Shown here piece by piece: positions 1-8,541 of a stretch of 64,000 nt of DNA. Every line of letters begins with the position of its first letter. Within the stretch, counting starts at the first letter, position 1. The DNA lies in NCBI RefSeq assembly GCF_035974275.1, contig NZ_CP142422.1, positions 4,340,001 to 4,404,000 of the forward strand. Reading direction: 5' to 3'. The notes under the pieces were generated by a model that worked only from the letters and a program-made list of their open reading frames with translations, did no database searches and was not told the origin of the DNA. The stretch comes from Chryseobacterium sp. MYb264 (GTDB taxonomy: Bacteria > Bacteroidota > Bacteroidia > Flavobacteriales > Weeksellaceae). The position numbers and the translations under genes were made by a program.

Positions 1-194
1 TTGATGATTTTCTCCATTTCCTTCAAAGCATCCGCTAAAGTGATTTCTACCTCTTCATGTTCTTCATCGTGTTCGGCCGCATCTTCATGAAGTTTTTCAT
101 CATTGGTAACTTCAGTCCCAGATGTTTCTTCTTGAGATACTTCGTTAGAATTTTTCATTTCTTCGTTTTCAGAAAGATTGTTTTCTGTAGTCAT
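1..194 (-). CDS. N-terminus of a probable DUF349 protein (partial)
   Basis: An open frame starts at an ATG (complement of 192-194) and runs off the left edge for 64 codons. The visible protein is very acidic (MTTENNLSENEEMKNSNEV, then Glu/Asp/His-rich) and ends in ADALKEMEKII. An acidic, unstructured head followed by a helical segment is typical of the N-terminus of flavobacterial DUF349 proteins, which often lie beside aroE. The assignment is inference, because the diagnostic DUF349 repeats lie outside the window. Confidence 0.5.
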   Translation of the reverse strand, partial: MTTENNLSENEEMKNSNEVSQEETSGTEVTNDEKLHEDAAEHDEEHEEVEITLADALKEMEKII

Positions 195-268
195 AGCAAA
201 TCGTTTATGTGAGTGGCATTAATATCCTTTAAATATAGCCAAAAAGCCAATTAAAGTACTAATTTATG

Positions 269-1006
269 TTATTTTTTTTGAAAATTCCAAATTTCCCAGG
301 CTTTTTCTGCCTGCTGTTCCAGCATATAATAGCCGTTGACCGTTTTGGCTCCTCTCTCAGAAGCGTTGATAATAAATTGGGTGTAATTCGGATTATAAAT
401 TAAATCGATAATTAAATGATTCTTAGAAACTCCGTCAAAAGGAAAGTTCAGACAGTCTTTCACATTAGGGAAAGTACCCACAGGAGTACACTGAATGATT
501 ATTGTATGGTTCTGCACCGTTTCTAAATCTAAATTATCAAAATTGATTTCTGAATTTCTCGAAATCGTTTTTGAGGTAATTCCGTTTTTATCTAAAACAT
601 ATTTTACAGCTTTTGCAGCGCCGCCGTTTCCTAAAATTAAGGCTTTTGTATGATGGGTTTTTTTGTGAAGAAGCAATGTTTTCTCAAAACCGAAAGCATC
701 TGTATTATAGCCTGTTTTTTTACCATTTTGAATTAAAACACAGTTGACAGCGCCTATCTTTTCTGCTTCATCACTCAATTCGTCCAGATAATCAATGATT
801 TTTTCTTTGTAAGGAATCGTTACATTAAACCCTAAAAGATCGGGTGTGGAAAATAAATTCTCAACTTCATGGATTTCGTTTAAATCAAAAATGCTGTAAG
901 AAAAGTTTTTCAACATCAGTTTTTGGAATTTATCTTCAAAGTATTTTTTTGAGAAAGAATAGGAAATATTTCTTCCTATCAAGCCTAATTTTTTATTAGA
1001 ATCCAT
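269..1006 (-). CDS. aroE: Shikimate dehydrogenase
   Basis: This 245-residue cytoplasmic enzyme reduces 3-dehydroshikimate to shikimate with NADPH in aromatic amino acid synthesis. The N-terminal substrate domain begins LGLIGRNISYSFSKKYFEDKF, a variant of the family's G.P..HS.SP..HN opening. It is followed by GFNVTIPYKEKI (catalytic Lys), the AVNCV and NTDAFGF segments, the LGNGGAAKAV nucleotide-binding loop, and the C-terminal NGYYMLEQQA motif. The length is on the short side of normal, as is common in Bacteroidota. The start is fixed by the ATG at 1006 directly before the substrate domain. It lies downstream of the terminator of the neighbouring nuclease, on the same strand. Confidence 0.95.
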   Translation of the reverse strand: MDSNKKLGLIGRNISYSFSKKYFEDKFQKLMLKNFSYSIFDLNEIHEVENLFSTPDLLGFNVTIPYKEKIIDYLDELSDEAEKIGAVNCVLIQNGKKTGYNTDAFGFEKTLLLHKKTHHTKALILGNGGAAKAVKYVLDKNGITSKTISRNSEINFDNLDLETVQNHTIIIQCTPVGTFPNVKDCLNFPFDGVSKNHLIIDLIYNPNYTQFIINASERGAKTVNGYYMLEQQAEKAWEIWNFQKK

Positions 1007-1023
1007 ATGATCAAAAATAAAAA

Positions 1024-1047
1024 AAAGACCGATAATAATCGGTCTTT
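1024..1047 (-). terminator. Intrinsic terminator after the secreted endonuclease gene
   Basis: A perfect 10-bp stem (AAAGACCGAT / ATCGGTCTTT) with a 4-base loop. Read on the minus strand it is followed by a run of T, and it sits just after the stop codon of the gene at 1070-2869 and before aroE. Confidence 0.85.
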
Positions 1048-1069
1048 CATATAAAATATTTTTTAACTT

Positions 1070-2869
1070 TTATTCTACGATGAATTTCGTAGAGAAGTTA
1101 TCTGTTCTAAGGATGTAATTTCCTTTTACCAAACCTTTTAAATGTATTTTATTTGATGTTTTAAAAGGATTTTCAATCGTCTGAATCAGTTTTCCAGAAA
1201 GATCATAGATCTGAGCTTTAGAAATTTTGTTCAGGTTTTCTCCTTTTACAAACAATTCGTTGTTCTTAACAGGGTTTGGATAAATTGTAAATTTAGATTT
1301 ATCCTTTGATGTTTCTGAAGTTGCCAATGGCCCTGAATAGCAAGTCCACGAAAGGTCATCAATAGAAATTCTTTTTCCTGTTTCTGAATTTACAATTGTA
1401 ATAACAACATCTCCGGAGATATTTATATTGTTGATTGTAGTTGTTGTATTCGTGCTTTTAAAAGGAATGGTCCCTGCATTGTTTCCGTTGATTTGTAAAG
1501 TCAGGTTTCCTGCGTTGTCAGAAAACGGTAATACTGTGGTAACGGTTAAGCTGCCAATCCCTCCGGAAATAGTAGAACTTGTCAGGCTTCCGTTTTTGAT
1601 ATTAATGGCCTTACCATTGATCGTTTGGTCAATTCTCGCATCGGTTGCTGTCCATGTGATACTATTATAAGTCCATGTTCTAGTAGCATAAGCCGGATTC
1701 GTAGGTGATGTAGGGATGTTTGAGAAATCTTCAGTTCCACAACTTCCTCCTACAGGACCATCCAGTGTTGTTGCCACCGCATCATTACTTTGTGGAGAAG
1801 AGTTTCCGGAAGCATCTTTAGCAATGACATAGAATGAATATTGCGTAAGCGGGGCTAATCCTGTCACCGTAGTTGAAGTCCCCGTCACCGTAGCTTTCAA
1901 TGTACCGTTGGCATACACTTTATATTCGGTAACTCCGATATTGTCGGTGGCTGCTGTCCAGCTTAAATCGACTGAATTTGATGTTGGGTTGTTAGCTATT
2001 AAGTTGGTTGCCGCTGTTGGAGCTTCTGTATCTGGTACCACAGATCCCCAGATTAATTCCACAAACTCAGGATGATCTATGAAAGGATTTTTATTCGCCT
2101 GATACGCAAAGGTAGCGGCATTTCTTGAGAGTTCAGCTTCAGAGACCGGATCTTGGGCATGCCAGGCACGTAATTGTTCAAGCTCCCAGCTTTGTAATCC
2201 CGGAAATGCGGATGTTCCAAGCATATCACCGGTTCCTTTTGCCGTTGTAAATTCTGAAAGCCGGTTTTGATATCTTGTGACAAAATAAAAAATCATTCTG
2301 GCTACGTCCCCTTTAAATTCGTCTATCGGTTCAAATACGATTCCTGAATATCCCGGAGAGACGGATGTTCCCAGTTTTGATCCGTTTAAAGAAGTGAATG
2401 ACGCAGCATTTACTTTTCCAAATGGGTAATTGGATCTCATTCCGTTTACTTTTCCGTCTGTAGCTCTGATAAAGTTTACGTCGGCCACCATAGGTGAGCC
2501 TTCAGAAAATAAACTTTGAGGAACAATGTGCTCTCTGTTGTAACAGTCGCCTTCCTTACTGTAACTTCCACATCTTTTTACATCGACAACATAATTGTAA
2601 GGATCTGTAGTGGTAGGATTCTCTGAGTAGATATCGAGTATAGTACCGTCATTTTCATAGAAGTAGTCTCTGTCAGTGGTCTGAAAGGCGGTCCAAAGTC
2701 CATTGTAGGTTTTGGTCTGATGTCCGTTTGAGATAATTTCATACAGTTTGTTTTTCAAATTCACACCGGACAGGCCTGCCGTGCCATCATAATAATTAGC
2801 GGGTGCTGTCTGCGAAAACGCATTGAAAAATGCAAAAAGCAGAATAAAGGGTAGTAGATTTCGTTTCAT
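1070..2869 (-). CDS. Secreted endonuclease I family nuclease with fibronectin type III domain and T9SS sorting signal
   Basis: The product is an extracellular DNA/RNA endonuclease. The start is taken at the ATG complementary to 2867-2869 (MKRNLLPFILLFAFFNAFSQ), which gives a clean signal peptide; an upstream ATG would add ten unlikely residues. The N-terminal half has the endonuclease I signature: CYNREHIVPQSLF with the catalytic His, followed by DVNFIRATDGKVNGMRSNYPFG. A fibronectin type III domain (PTAATNLIANNPTS through YSFYVIAKDASGNSS) and a beta-sandwich segment follow. The last ~75 residues (FTIYPNPVKNNELFVKGENL to the end) are a type A sorting domain for the type IX secretion system. 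Its own terminator follows at 1024-1047. Confidence 0.93.
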   Translation of the reverse strand: MKRNLLPFILLFAFFNAFSQTAPANYYDGTAGLSGVNLKNKLYEIISNGHQTKTYNGLWTAFQTTDRDYFYENDGTILDIYSENPTTTDPYNYVVDVKRCGSYSKEGDCYNREHIVPQSLFSEGSPMVADVNFIRATDGKVNGMRSNYPFGKVNAASFTSLNGSKLGTSVSPGYSGIVFEPIDEFKGDVARMIFYFVTRYQNRLSEFTTAKGTGDMLGTSAFPGLQSWELEQLRAWHAQDPVSEAELSRNAATFAYQANKNPFIDHPEFVELIWGSVVPDTEAPTAATNLIANNPTSNSVDLSWTAATDNIGVTEYKVYANGTLKATVTGTSTTVTGLAPLTQYSFYVIAKDASGNSSPQSNDAVATTLDGPVGGSCGTEDFSNIPTSPTNPAYATRTWTYNSITWTATDARIDQTINGKAINIKNGSLTSSTISGGIGSLTVTTVLPFSDNAGNLTLQINGNNAGTIPFKSTNTTTTINNINISGDVVITIVNSETGKRISIDDLSWTCYSGPLATSETSKDKSKFTIYPNPVKNNELFVKGENLNKISKAQIYDLSGKLIQTIENPFKTSNKIHLKGLVKGNYILRTDNFSTKFIVE

Positions 2870-2917
2870 TACTAAAAATTGGGACGCAAAGGTACCCAAA
2901 AAACGAAAAAAATGATA

Positions 2918-4123
2918 TTAACTTTTGGTAATATAGTCTTTGCTGATTTTGGAAAAAAACCATGAAATGGCGAAGCCGAAGGCGGAAGCGGTAACCGCAA
3001 CAATGCAGTAATTTTTGCCTACAATCTTTACGGGGAAGGGTAATGATTCATTGGCTCTGAAAAATTCAGTATACAATTGGAAATAGCACAGAGCTGTTCC
3101 CAGGATTAAACCGGTAATGACTCCCAAAGTAACAATTAAAACCCCGGTGTAAAAGTAGGTTCTCCGTAAATGACTTAGCGGAAATCCCAGTGAAATTAAG
3201 GATTTTGCCTGTTCTTTTTTGTCAAGCTGTAAAATAATAATAGCCCCGGCCAGATTGAAGGTTGTGATAAAAATAACCAGCGCAAAGATAAGATAGATGA
3301 ATAGCTTTTCGGTATTAATCATCTTCCAAAAGGCTGCGTTTTCCTCTTCTTTCGTTTTGATTTCAACGTCTTTACCCAATACTGAAAGCAGGTTTTCTTT
3401 AACTGAGTCTGTATTTTCTGAGTTTTTTAATTTGATGACAATCTGGTAGGCGGATTGTTTCGGTAGATTCAGTAATTCTTCAGTCAGTTCTACGGGAGCA
3501 ATGATATAATTGTCCATCTGGTCATTTCCCGGAAAAATACCCGTTACCAAGATATTTTTTTTGTTATAAATATCTTCTTCCTTATTGATAATTCCTGTTC
3601 CAGGTTTAGGCATAAACAGGGTAGCGTAATCTCCTGATGAGCCTATGGGTATAGATAGTCTGTTATCCAGTGAATTCTCCATGAATACTTCATTGGAATA
3701 TTCAAAGTCGGGGTAAGAACCGTAAATGACTTTTTTGTTGATAGGATTGACTTTAATATAAGCCGAATCTACGCCGCGTAAATAGGCGATGTCTCCTTTT
3801 CCGTTGTAGTTAATGTATACTTTCTCTTCTATAACTCGGGAAAAAGAGCTGATCTCTTTATTGTTTTTCAGAATGGCGCTAATTCCGGAAAGGTTTTTAA
3901 GGGTTTTCCCTGATTTACTTTTGAGGGTCAGATCAGCGTGAAGGTTGGAAATAAGATCTTTGTTTAGATCTTCAAGACCTGAAAAAACAGAGATAATAAC
4001 GAACATTGCAGCTACAGCAACCGTCATGGCACCCACCGCCAGCCACGTAATAAAGGTCACAGCAGTGCTTCCTTTTTGGGCTAAAAGGTATCTCGACGCA
4101 ATATAAAATGCAATGTTCTTCAA
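2918..4123 (-). CDS. ABC transporter permease, LolC/LolE (FtsX-like) type
   Basis: This 401-residue inner-membrane protein has the MacB/FtsX plan. One transmembrane helix lies near the N-terminus (FITWLAVGAMTVAVAAMFVIISVF), a periplasmic domain of about 200 residues follows, and three helices lie in the C-terminal third (FIYLIFALVIFITTFNLAGAI, GVLIVTLGVITGLILGTALC, YCIVAVTASAFGFAISWFF). The opening ASRYLLAQKGSTAVTFITW resembles lipoprotein-releasing permeases. It is likely to extract lipoproteins from the inner membrane for delivery to the outer membrane with an ATPase encoded elsewhere. It is 3 bp downstream of rbfA and probably co-transcribed with it. Confidence 0.88.
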   Translation of the reverse strand: MKNIAFYIASRYLLAQKGSTAVTFITWLAVGAMTVAVAAMFVIISVFSGLEDLNKDLISNLHADLTLKSKSGKTLKNLSGISAILKNNKEISSFSRVIEEKVYINYNGKGDIAYLRGVDSAYIKVNPINKKVIYGSYPDFEYSNEVFMENSLDNRLSIPIGSSGDYATLFMPKPGTGIINKEEDIYNKKNILVTGIFPGNDQMDNYIIAPVELTEELLNLPKQSAYQIVIKLKNSENTDSVKENLLSVLGKDVEIKTKEEENAAFWKMINTEKLFIYLIFALVIFITTFNLAGAIIILQLDKKEQAKSLISLGFPLSHLRRTYFYTGVLIVTLGVITGLILGTALCYFQLYTEFFRANESLPFPVKIVGKNYCIVAVTASAFGFAISWFFSKISKDYITKS

Positions 4124-4126
4124 AAT

Positions 4127-4486
4127 CTATAAAACAGGATTATCGCCTTCGCCTCTCAATTCTTTTTCCAGTTTTTCCACATCATCAAGAGCGGTATCCA
4201 GATAGAAATTAAGATTAGGGATTACACGAACCTGTTTTGCCATTTTCTGGCCGATAAAATTTCTGTACTGAGCTTTGTTTTCCTCAATTTCCTTCATCAC
4301 CGCAGTTCGGAATTCCTGAGGGAATATGCTTAAGTAGATTTTGGCAATACCTAAATCTGCCGTCACCTTCACATCCGAAACCGATACTAAAATACTCTGT
4401 TTACTTTCAGCAGCCTGTTTGCGGAAAAGTTCTGCGAAATCTTCCTGTATAATCTGAGCTACTTTTCTTTGTCTGTTACTTTCCAT
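4127..4486 (-). CDS. rbfA: 30S ribosome-binding factor A
   Basis: A 119-residue single KH-like domain protein that binds the immature 30S subunit and helps 16S rRNA 5' processing, especially in the cold. The opening MESNRQRKVAQIIQEDFAELF and the body VSDVKVTADLGIAKIYLSIFP followed by RNFIGQKMAKQVRVIPNLNFYLD are typical of the family, as is the length. It is immediately upstream of the LolC/E-type permease, an arrangement common in flavobacteria. Confidence 0.95.
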   Translation of the reverse strand: MESNRQRKVAQIIQEDFAELFRKQAAESKQSILVSVSDVKVTADLGIAKIYLSIFPQEFRTAVMKEIEENKAQYRNFIGQKMAKQVRVIPNLNFYLDTALDDVEKLEKELRGEGDNPVL

Positions 4487-4576
4487 AAGTTGTGCAAATT
4501 TAGTATTTTTGTTTGAATTGATACTTTGAAATTTCTACTCTGTATCAAATTTACGATTTAAAATGTATTAAACTTT

Positions 4577-4975
4577 ATGAAATTAGAACATATAGGCATT
4601 GCCGTAAAATCTCTGGGTGTTTCTGATGAGCTTTTTGCCCAACTTTTAGGAAAAGAATCCTATAAAAAAGAATCCGTGGAAAGGGAAGGAGTTATCACCT
4701 CATTTTATGCAGTCGGAGAAAGTAAAATTGAACTTTTGGAAGCCGGTAGAGAGGAGAGTCCGATCTCAAAATTCATTGATAAAAAGGGCGAAGGCATCCA
4801 TCATCTGGCTTTTGGCGTTGAAAATATCATTGAGGAAGTGAAAAGACTGAAAAAAGAAGGATTTGAATTTATCTCTGAAGAACCGAAAGAAGGTGCTGAT
4901 AACAAATTAGTTGTCTTCCTTCATCCCAAATCTACGAACGGTGTACTGGTAGAACTTTGCCAAGAAAAGCAATAA
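4577..4975 (+). CDS. mce: Methylmalonyl-CoA epimerase
   Basis: A 132-residue vicinal oxygen chelate (glyoxalase fold) protein that interconverts (R)- and (S)-methylmalonyl-CoA. It starts MKLEHIGIAVKSL with the first metal-binding His. KIELLEAGREESPISKFIDKK, then GEGIHHLAFGVENI carrying the second His, and the C-terminal LVELCQ segment with the metal-binding Glu complete the family pattern. Length is normal. It is transcribed away from rbfA, so the ~90 bp between them is a divergent promoter region. Confidence 0.93.
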   Translation: MKLEHIGIAVKSLGVSDELFAQLLGKESYKKESVEREGVITSFYAVGESKIELLEAGREESPISKFIDKKGEGIHHLAFGVENIIEEVKRLKKEGFEFISEEPKEGADNKLVVFLHPKSTNGVLVELCQEKQ

Positions 4976-4980
4976 AAAAT

Positions 4981-5010
4981 TTTGTAGTAAAAGAAATTTT
5001 GCTATTTTTG
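4981..5010 (+). promoter_or_regulatory. Bacteroidota-type promoter for the tRNA
   Basis: TTTG at 4981-4984 and TATTTTTG at 5003-5010 match the Bacteroidota -33 (TTTG) and -7 (TAnnTTTG) boxes, separated by 18 bases. They lie 28 bp before the tRNA, and the -33 box overlaps the region just after the mce stop codon. Confidence 0.7.
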
Positions 5011-5037
5011 CAATCACAAAATTTAACCAAGTTTTGA

Positions 5038-5111
5038 GGTCCTATAGCTCAGTTGGTTAGAGCACCTGACTCATAATCAGGTGGTCCCTGGTTCGAGCCC
5101 AGGTGGGACCA
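5038..5111 (+). tRNA. tRNA with anticodon CAT (elongator Met or Ile2)
   Basis: A full cloverleaf can be folded. The 7-bp acceptor stem pairs GGTCCTA with TGGGACC, the D arm contains AGTTGGTTAGA, the anticodon stem CCTGA/TCAGG encloses loop CTCATAA (CAT at 5072-5074), and the T arm has GGTTCGAGCCC. Discriminator A is at 5111 and CCA is not encoded. A CAT anticodon fits elongator tRNA-Met or the lysidine-modified tRNA-Ile2; I cannot separate these by eye. The 3' end is the attachment site of the genomic island. Confidence 0.95.
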
Positions 5112-5112
5112 C
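5100..5112 (+). other. Attachment site at the tRNA 3' end (integrase-proximal)
   Basis: CAGGTGGGACCAC, the last bases of the tRNA T arm and acceptor stem plus one base beyond, is exactly repeated at 20179-20191. The tRNA stays intact because the island supplies or preserves its 3' end. Confidence 0.85.
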
Positions 5113-5144
5113 ATCGGTGAAGAATAAAATTTCTTCAAAAATTT

Positions 5145-5171
5145 AAAAGCCCCTTTAATAGGGGCTTTTTT
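5145..5171 (+). terminator. Intrinsic terminator after the tRNA
   Basis: Stem AAAAGCCCC / GGGGCTTTT with loop TTTAATA and a run of T, about 34 bp after the tRNA. It lies inside the island end, so the present tRNA terminator appears to be supplied by the island. Confidence 0.85.
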
Positions 5172-5436
5172 GATTGTTGTAAATGTTTTTAGTTCGTCAT
5201 ATTTGTTCATAGTTCATTAAAAAAAGTTCCCCCTTTTTCGCCCCGAAAAAAAGTTTGCATTTTACGGATTTCCATTATAATTAATGGATGCTTTATTGTT
5301 ATCTTTAATATTGTATTAAATTAAATATTTAATTAATTGATTTTCAGATATTTAATTTTAATTTTAGCTTATTTTATATTACATTCGCTTAAAATTTCAA
5401 TGAAATAATTTTTGTAAATCTCAAAAAAGAAAACTC

Positions 5437-6594
5437 ATGAGTGATAAATTTTCCATAAAAGCAGTTTTACGTACGGATAAGATTCTAAAAAACGGCAAAC
5501 ATCCGATTTCGATTCAAATTATTATAAATTCTAACAAGAAAAGAATTTCAATTGGAGAAAGTATTGATTTGAAAGATTGGGATAAAAAGAATGGTTTAGC
5601 TATTGGAAAAGGATATAAAGACTTAAATTCAAAATTGATAAATGAAAGAAGTGGGTTAGATAAATATCTTAGAAATGCTAATTTGGCTGGAATTCCACTT
5701 ACATTCAGATTAGTTGATGATTATTTTAAGAAAACTGATAACAATAATTTCTTTACTGTTTTTGATTTTATTGTTGATCTAAAATCTGAACTTTCAAAAG
5801 ATACATTGTATAAATATGAAACTCTAAGAAAAAGACTGAAAGGATTTAAGTCAACAATTTTAGTATCTGATGTAGACTTAGCATTTATCACAAAGTTTGA
5901 TAATTATTTAAAAAAATTAAATATTGGAGAAGGTGGTATTTATAATCATCACAAATGTTTAAAATGTATTATCAACGAAGCTGTTGAGCATAAAAAATTC
6001 AATATTGATAATCCTTACAAGAACAAAAAATCGGTGAAAGTCAAATCTCCTAATCATCGTGAGGTATTTCTTGAAGAAGATGAAGTATTAAAAATAAAAC
6101 AATATCGTCCGACTTCAAAAACATTAAAGGTTGTGAAGGATATGTTTTTATTGTCTTGTTTTACAGGATTAAGGTATTCAGATTTATTTTCTCTTAAAAT
6201 TTCAGATTTAGATTGGGAAAGAAAAATTATTTCAAAGCAAATGTTGAAAACAAAGCACACTATTGACATTCCTTTAAATAGCCAAATTAGAGGTTTGTTA
6301 GTTAGATATATAATAGGCGATAAAAAGCCCGATGATAAAGTCTTTCCTGAAGTCGATAATCAAGTTGGAAATAGATTATTAAAGGAAATTGCTAGAGAGA
6401 GTAAGATAACTAAAAACTTAACTTTCCACGTAGGAAGACATACATTCGCTTCGTTTTTGATTAATGATAAAAATGTATCACTTTCTCTTGTTAGTAAACT
6501 TTTAGGACATAGGAGAATAGCAAATACGATGGTATATGCTAATTCAAATATTAAAAATTTAAGAAAAGTAATGGATGTTAACCGTTATGGATAA
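5437..6594 (+). CDS. Tyrosine recombinase (island integrase)
   Basis: A 385-residue site-specific recombinase that would integrate and excise the island at the tRNA. The N-terminus has an arm-binding-like region (IKAVLRTDKILKNGKHPISIQI) and a SAM-like core-binding domain around residues 105-195. The catalytic residues are visible: R246 in CFTGLRYSDL, the Lys of the beta-hairpin KTKHTI near 271-273, H331 and R334 in HVGRHTFASF, H358 in LLGHRR, and nucleophile Y367 in NTMVYAN. This is the arrangement of Bacteroidota mobile-element integrases. It reads away from the tRNA 3' end, which lies about 325 bp upstream. Confidence 0.95.
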   Translation: MSDKFSIKAVLRTDKILKNGKHPISIQIIINSNKKRISIGESIDLKDWDKKNGLAIGKGYKDLNSKLINERSGLDKYLRNANLAGIPLTFRLVDDYFKKTDNNNFFTVFDFIVDLKSELSKDTLYKYETLRKRLKGFKSTILVSDVDLAFITKFDNYLKKLNIGEGGIYNHHKCLKCIINEAVEHKKFNIDNPYKNKKSVKVKSPNHREVFLEEDEVLKIKQYRPTSKTLKVVKDMFLLSCFTGLRYSDLFSLKISDLDWERKIISKQMLKTKHTIDIPLNSQIRGLLVRYIIGDKKPDDKVFPEVDNQVGNRLLKEIARESKITKNLTFHVGRHTFASFLINDKNVSLSLVSKLLGHRRIANTMVYANSNIKNLRKVMDVNRYG

Positions 6595-6688
6595 TTTCCT
6601 AAATTTGTAGAGATAAATTAAGAATATGTAATAATTGACATAAAAATTTTTAACGAAAAGCGTAAGCTGTTTATTGTCTCATCCGAAA

Positions 6689-6842
6689 ACTGGTAATTTT
6701 CTTATACACAGACGAAATAAATAGTGAAACGCCCTGCTTTTGCGTGGGGCTTTCCTATTAGTCTGTGTAGGTGTACCAGTACCTCGGTTGATAATACGGT
6801 TAGTTCCACGCTTTTTCATTCAACTAAAAGCCGTTTTGGAAC
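6689..6842. other. Highly structured intergenic segment (two large hairpins)
   Basis: The first structure is a nested palindrome about 92 bases long. ACTGGTA (6689-6695) pairs with TACCAGT (6774-6780), TACACAGAC (6705-6713) with GTCTGTGTA (6761-6769), and GCCC (6731-6734) with GGGC (6747-6750). The second hairpin pairs GTTCCA (6803-6808) with TGGAAC (6837-6842) and CTTTT with AAAAG inside. It sits between the integrase and a cargo gene, upstream of a replication-initiator-like gene. A replication or transfer origin, an excision site or a structured RNA are all possible; the function is not known. Confidence 0.6.
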
Positions 6843-6863
6843 TGATGGTATTTTAATTTAACG

Positions 6864-7334
6864 ATGAAAAACTTATTAAAAATTTCACTAATTCTTTGTG
6901 CTTCTTCATTGAGTGCTCAATTTTCAAACGCTACAGAATTTATTTCATTTGCTAGAAAAGATTTTCCAACAAAAAAATCCGTTTTATCTCAGAATAGTTG
7001 GGAGTTGAAAACTTCTAAAAAGGACTATGCTGGGGAAGTGGCATTATATCAACTAAATATCGAAAAAAGCCGTGTATGGAATGTAGCTTTAAGAAAGGTT
7101 AAATCACCAAACTCTGGAAAAACTATCTATGATACAGAATTGAAAGTTCCAAATGATGAGTTTTACATGATGAATGAATGGATGGGACAACTTTTAAAAG
7201 AAGGATATGAGTTTGAAGTAAATCAATATCGTGGAGAAAGTATATATAAAGGTAAAGATTGGAGAATCATTGTGACAATGAAAAATAATGGATATGAAGC
7301 TCTTACGAAAATTAACGTGTTGGTTGTGAAATAA
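6864..7334 (+). CDS. Secreted protein of unknown function
   Basis: A 156-residue protein with a signal peptide (MKNLLKISLILCASSLSAQ) and no domain that I recognise. The mature part is mixed alpha/beta with no cysteine (residues such as VWNVALRKVKSPNSGKTIYD and WRIIVTMKNNGYEALTKINV suggest strands). It begins 22 bp after the structured segment at 6689-6842 and precedes the HTH and replication-like genes in the same direction. It is island cargo or an element-maintenance gene; no function can be assigned. Confidence 0.7.
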   Translation: MKNLLKISLILCASSLSAQFSNATEFISFARKDFPTKKSVLSQNSWELKTSKKDYAGEVALYQLNIEKSRVWNVALRKVKSPNSGKTIYDTELKVPNDEFYMMNEWMGQLLKEGYEFEVNQYRGESIYKGKDWRIIVTMKNNGYEALTKINVLVVK

Positions 7335-7385
7335 CTTTTGTAGTATTTTAAAATTTCTTACTTTCATATAAATTTGAAAAAATTC

Positions 7386-7649
7386 ATGGAAAGTGATAGG
7401 ATAAAAGATAATGCTATTCTGCTTAAAAAAATTAGAGCTTTGGAAAAGCGTGTGAAGATTTTGGAGGACTTTTTAGAGGAGAAAACTTTAAAAGAAACAT
7501 TCACTGTGGACGAAGTTTTAAAAGTCTATGGAATAAGTCGTTCCACTTTCGATAGGTATAGAGATTCAGGGTTAAAAGTTTATCAGCCTAGACGAAATGG
7601 AAGAATTATGGTGAAAAAAGTTGATATTGATAAATTTTTAAAGAAATGA
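7386..7649 (+). CDS. Small helix-turn-helix protein (MerR/excisionase-like)
   Basis: About 87 residues if the ATG at 7386 is used; an in-frame TTG at 7374 would add four. The N-terminal half is a coiled-coil-like helix (LLKKIRALEKRVKILEDFLEE). The C-terminal half is a winged helix-turn-helix of the excisionase type (FTVDEVLKVYGISRSTFDRY, then VYQPRRNGRIMVKKVDIDKFL). Such small proteins in Bacteroidota elements act as directionality factors or local regulators. It directly abuts the replication-initiator-like gene, whose ATG follows 1 bp after its stop. Confidence 0.8.
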   Translation: MESDRIKDNAILLKKIRALEKRVKILEDFLEEKTLKETFTVDEVLKVYGISRSTFDRYRDSGLKVYQPRRNGRIMVKKVDIDKFLKK

Positions 7650-7650
7650 A

Positions 7651-8541
7651 ATGGTTGATGTAATTAGATTTTATATTGAAAATGTAGAATTGACTGAAAA
7701 AGCTCTGAAGAAATTTGATATATATCCAGTAGGTTACGGTAAAGAAAGAGGGTATTACAAAAAAATGAAGAGAGAAATAGAAAATGATTTGGATAAGCCT
7801 AAAGGACGTGAGTTTGATTATTTTTCAATAGTATATGATAAAAAAGAAGATGAGAATATTGGAAAACTTTGGTTTGAGCAAAATATTAGAAGGACTTATT
7901 TTGATAGAATCAGAACCGATGAGAGCGATTTAGAAATTGCAATGAGTGATTTGCATTATAATGATTTTGTCAGAGAAATAGAATATTGGGCTAATGAACT
8001 TGATATTGATGAAGAAGATTTTTGGAAAGCAAAAATAACGAAGATCGAGTTGGGAGTAACTCTCCATTTTAAAACTCCAATGAATGGTATTATATCTTGT
8101 TTTGGAAGTTTAAAAAATTTACCTAGAAAGCATGTTTATGAAAATTCTGGAGTTAAGTTTATAGGAAACAATTATCAAGTCTCAATTTATGATAAGCTAG
8201 ATAGAGCGTTTCATACGGGAGAAATTTTTGAAAAGCAACCTGCCAAAAGAAGGAATATTTTAAATGTTGGTGCAAAAAAAGTTAAAGCTTACATTCGGTA
8301 TGAAATAAAAATTACAACTGTTAGTGGCGTCCTCCCTAAAGATTTCGGAGATATTAGTACATTAGATAAATTAAATAAAAGTTGGAATAATCTAAATAAT
8401 ATGCTTTTAAACAAAATTGATGATTTTACCTTTGTTGATATCCTATCTCCAGAAATAGTAAAATATATTATTTACGAACAAATAGGAAATGCAATTGATG
8501 GTGTAAAAGGAAAAGACAAAACCCCAATTGAGGAATATTTA
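7651..8541 (+). pseudogene. Replication-initiator-like protein, 5' part, split by an insertion sequence
   Basis: This frame encodes 297 residues up to the insertion. It continues 12 bases into the insertion sequence (reading LVAP) and stops. Removing the element and one copy of the 6-bp target duplication TATTTA joins this frame exactly to 10015-10242, giving a 372-residue protein reading EEYLLYLGLKYLDF across the junction. The segments YQVSIYDKLDRAF and VKAYIRYEIKI resemble the YDK and R-x-E stretches of phage/plasmid replication proteins of the gene II/X type. That family assignment is tentative. As it stands the gene is broken, although a truncated 300-residue product could still be made. 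Confidence 0.6.

Noticed and set aside
1428..1670. 80-residue frame opposite the nuclease
   Set aside because: It lies wholly antisense to a well-supported gene and has no motif of its own; the same holds for the other antisense frames over the pectin genes.
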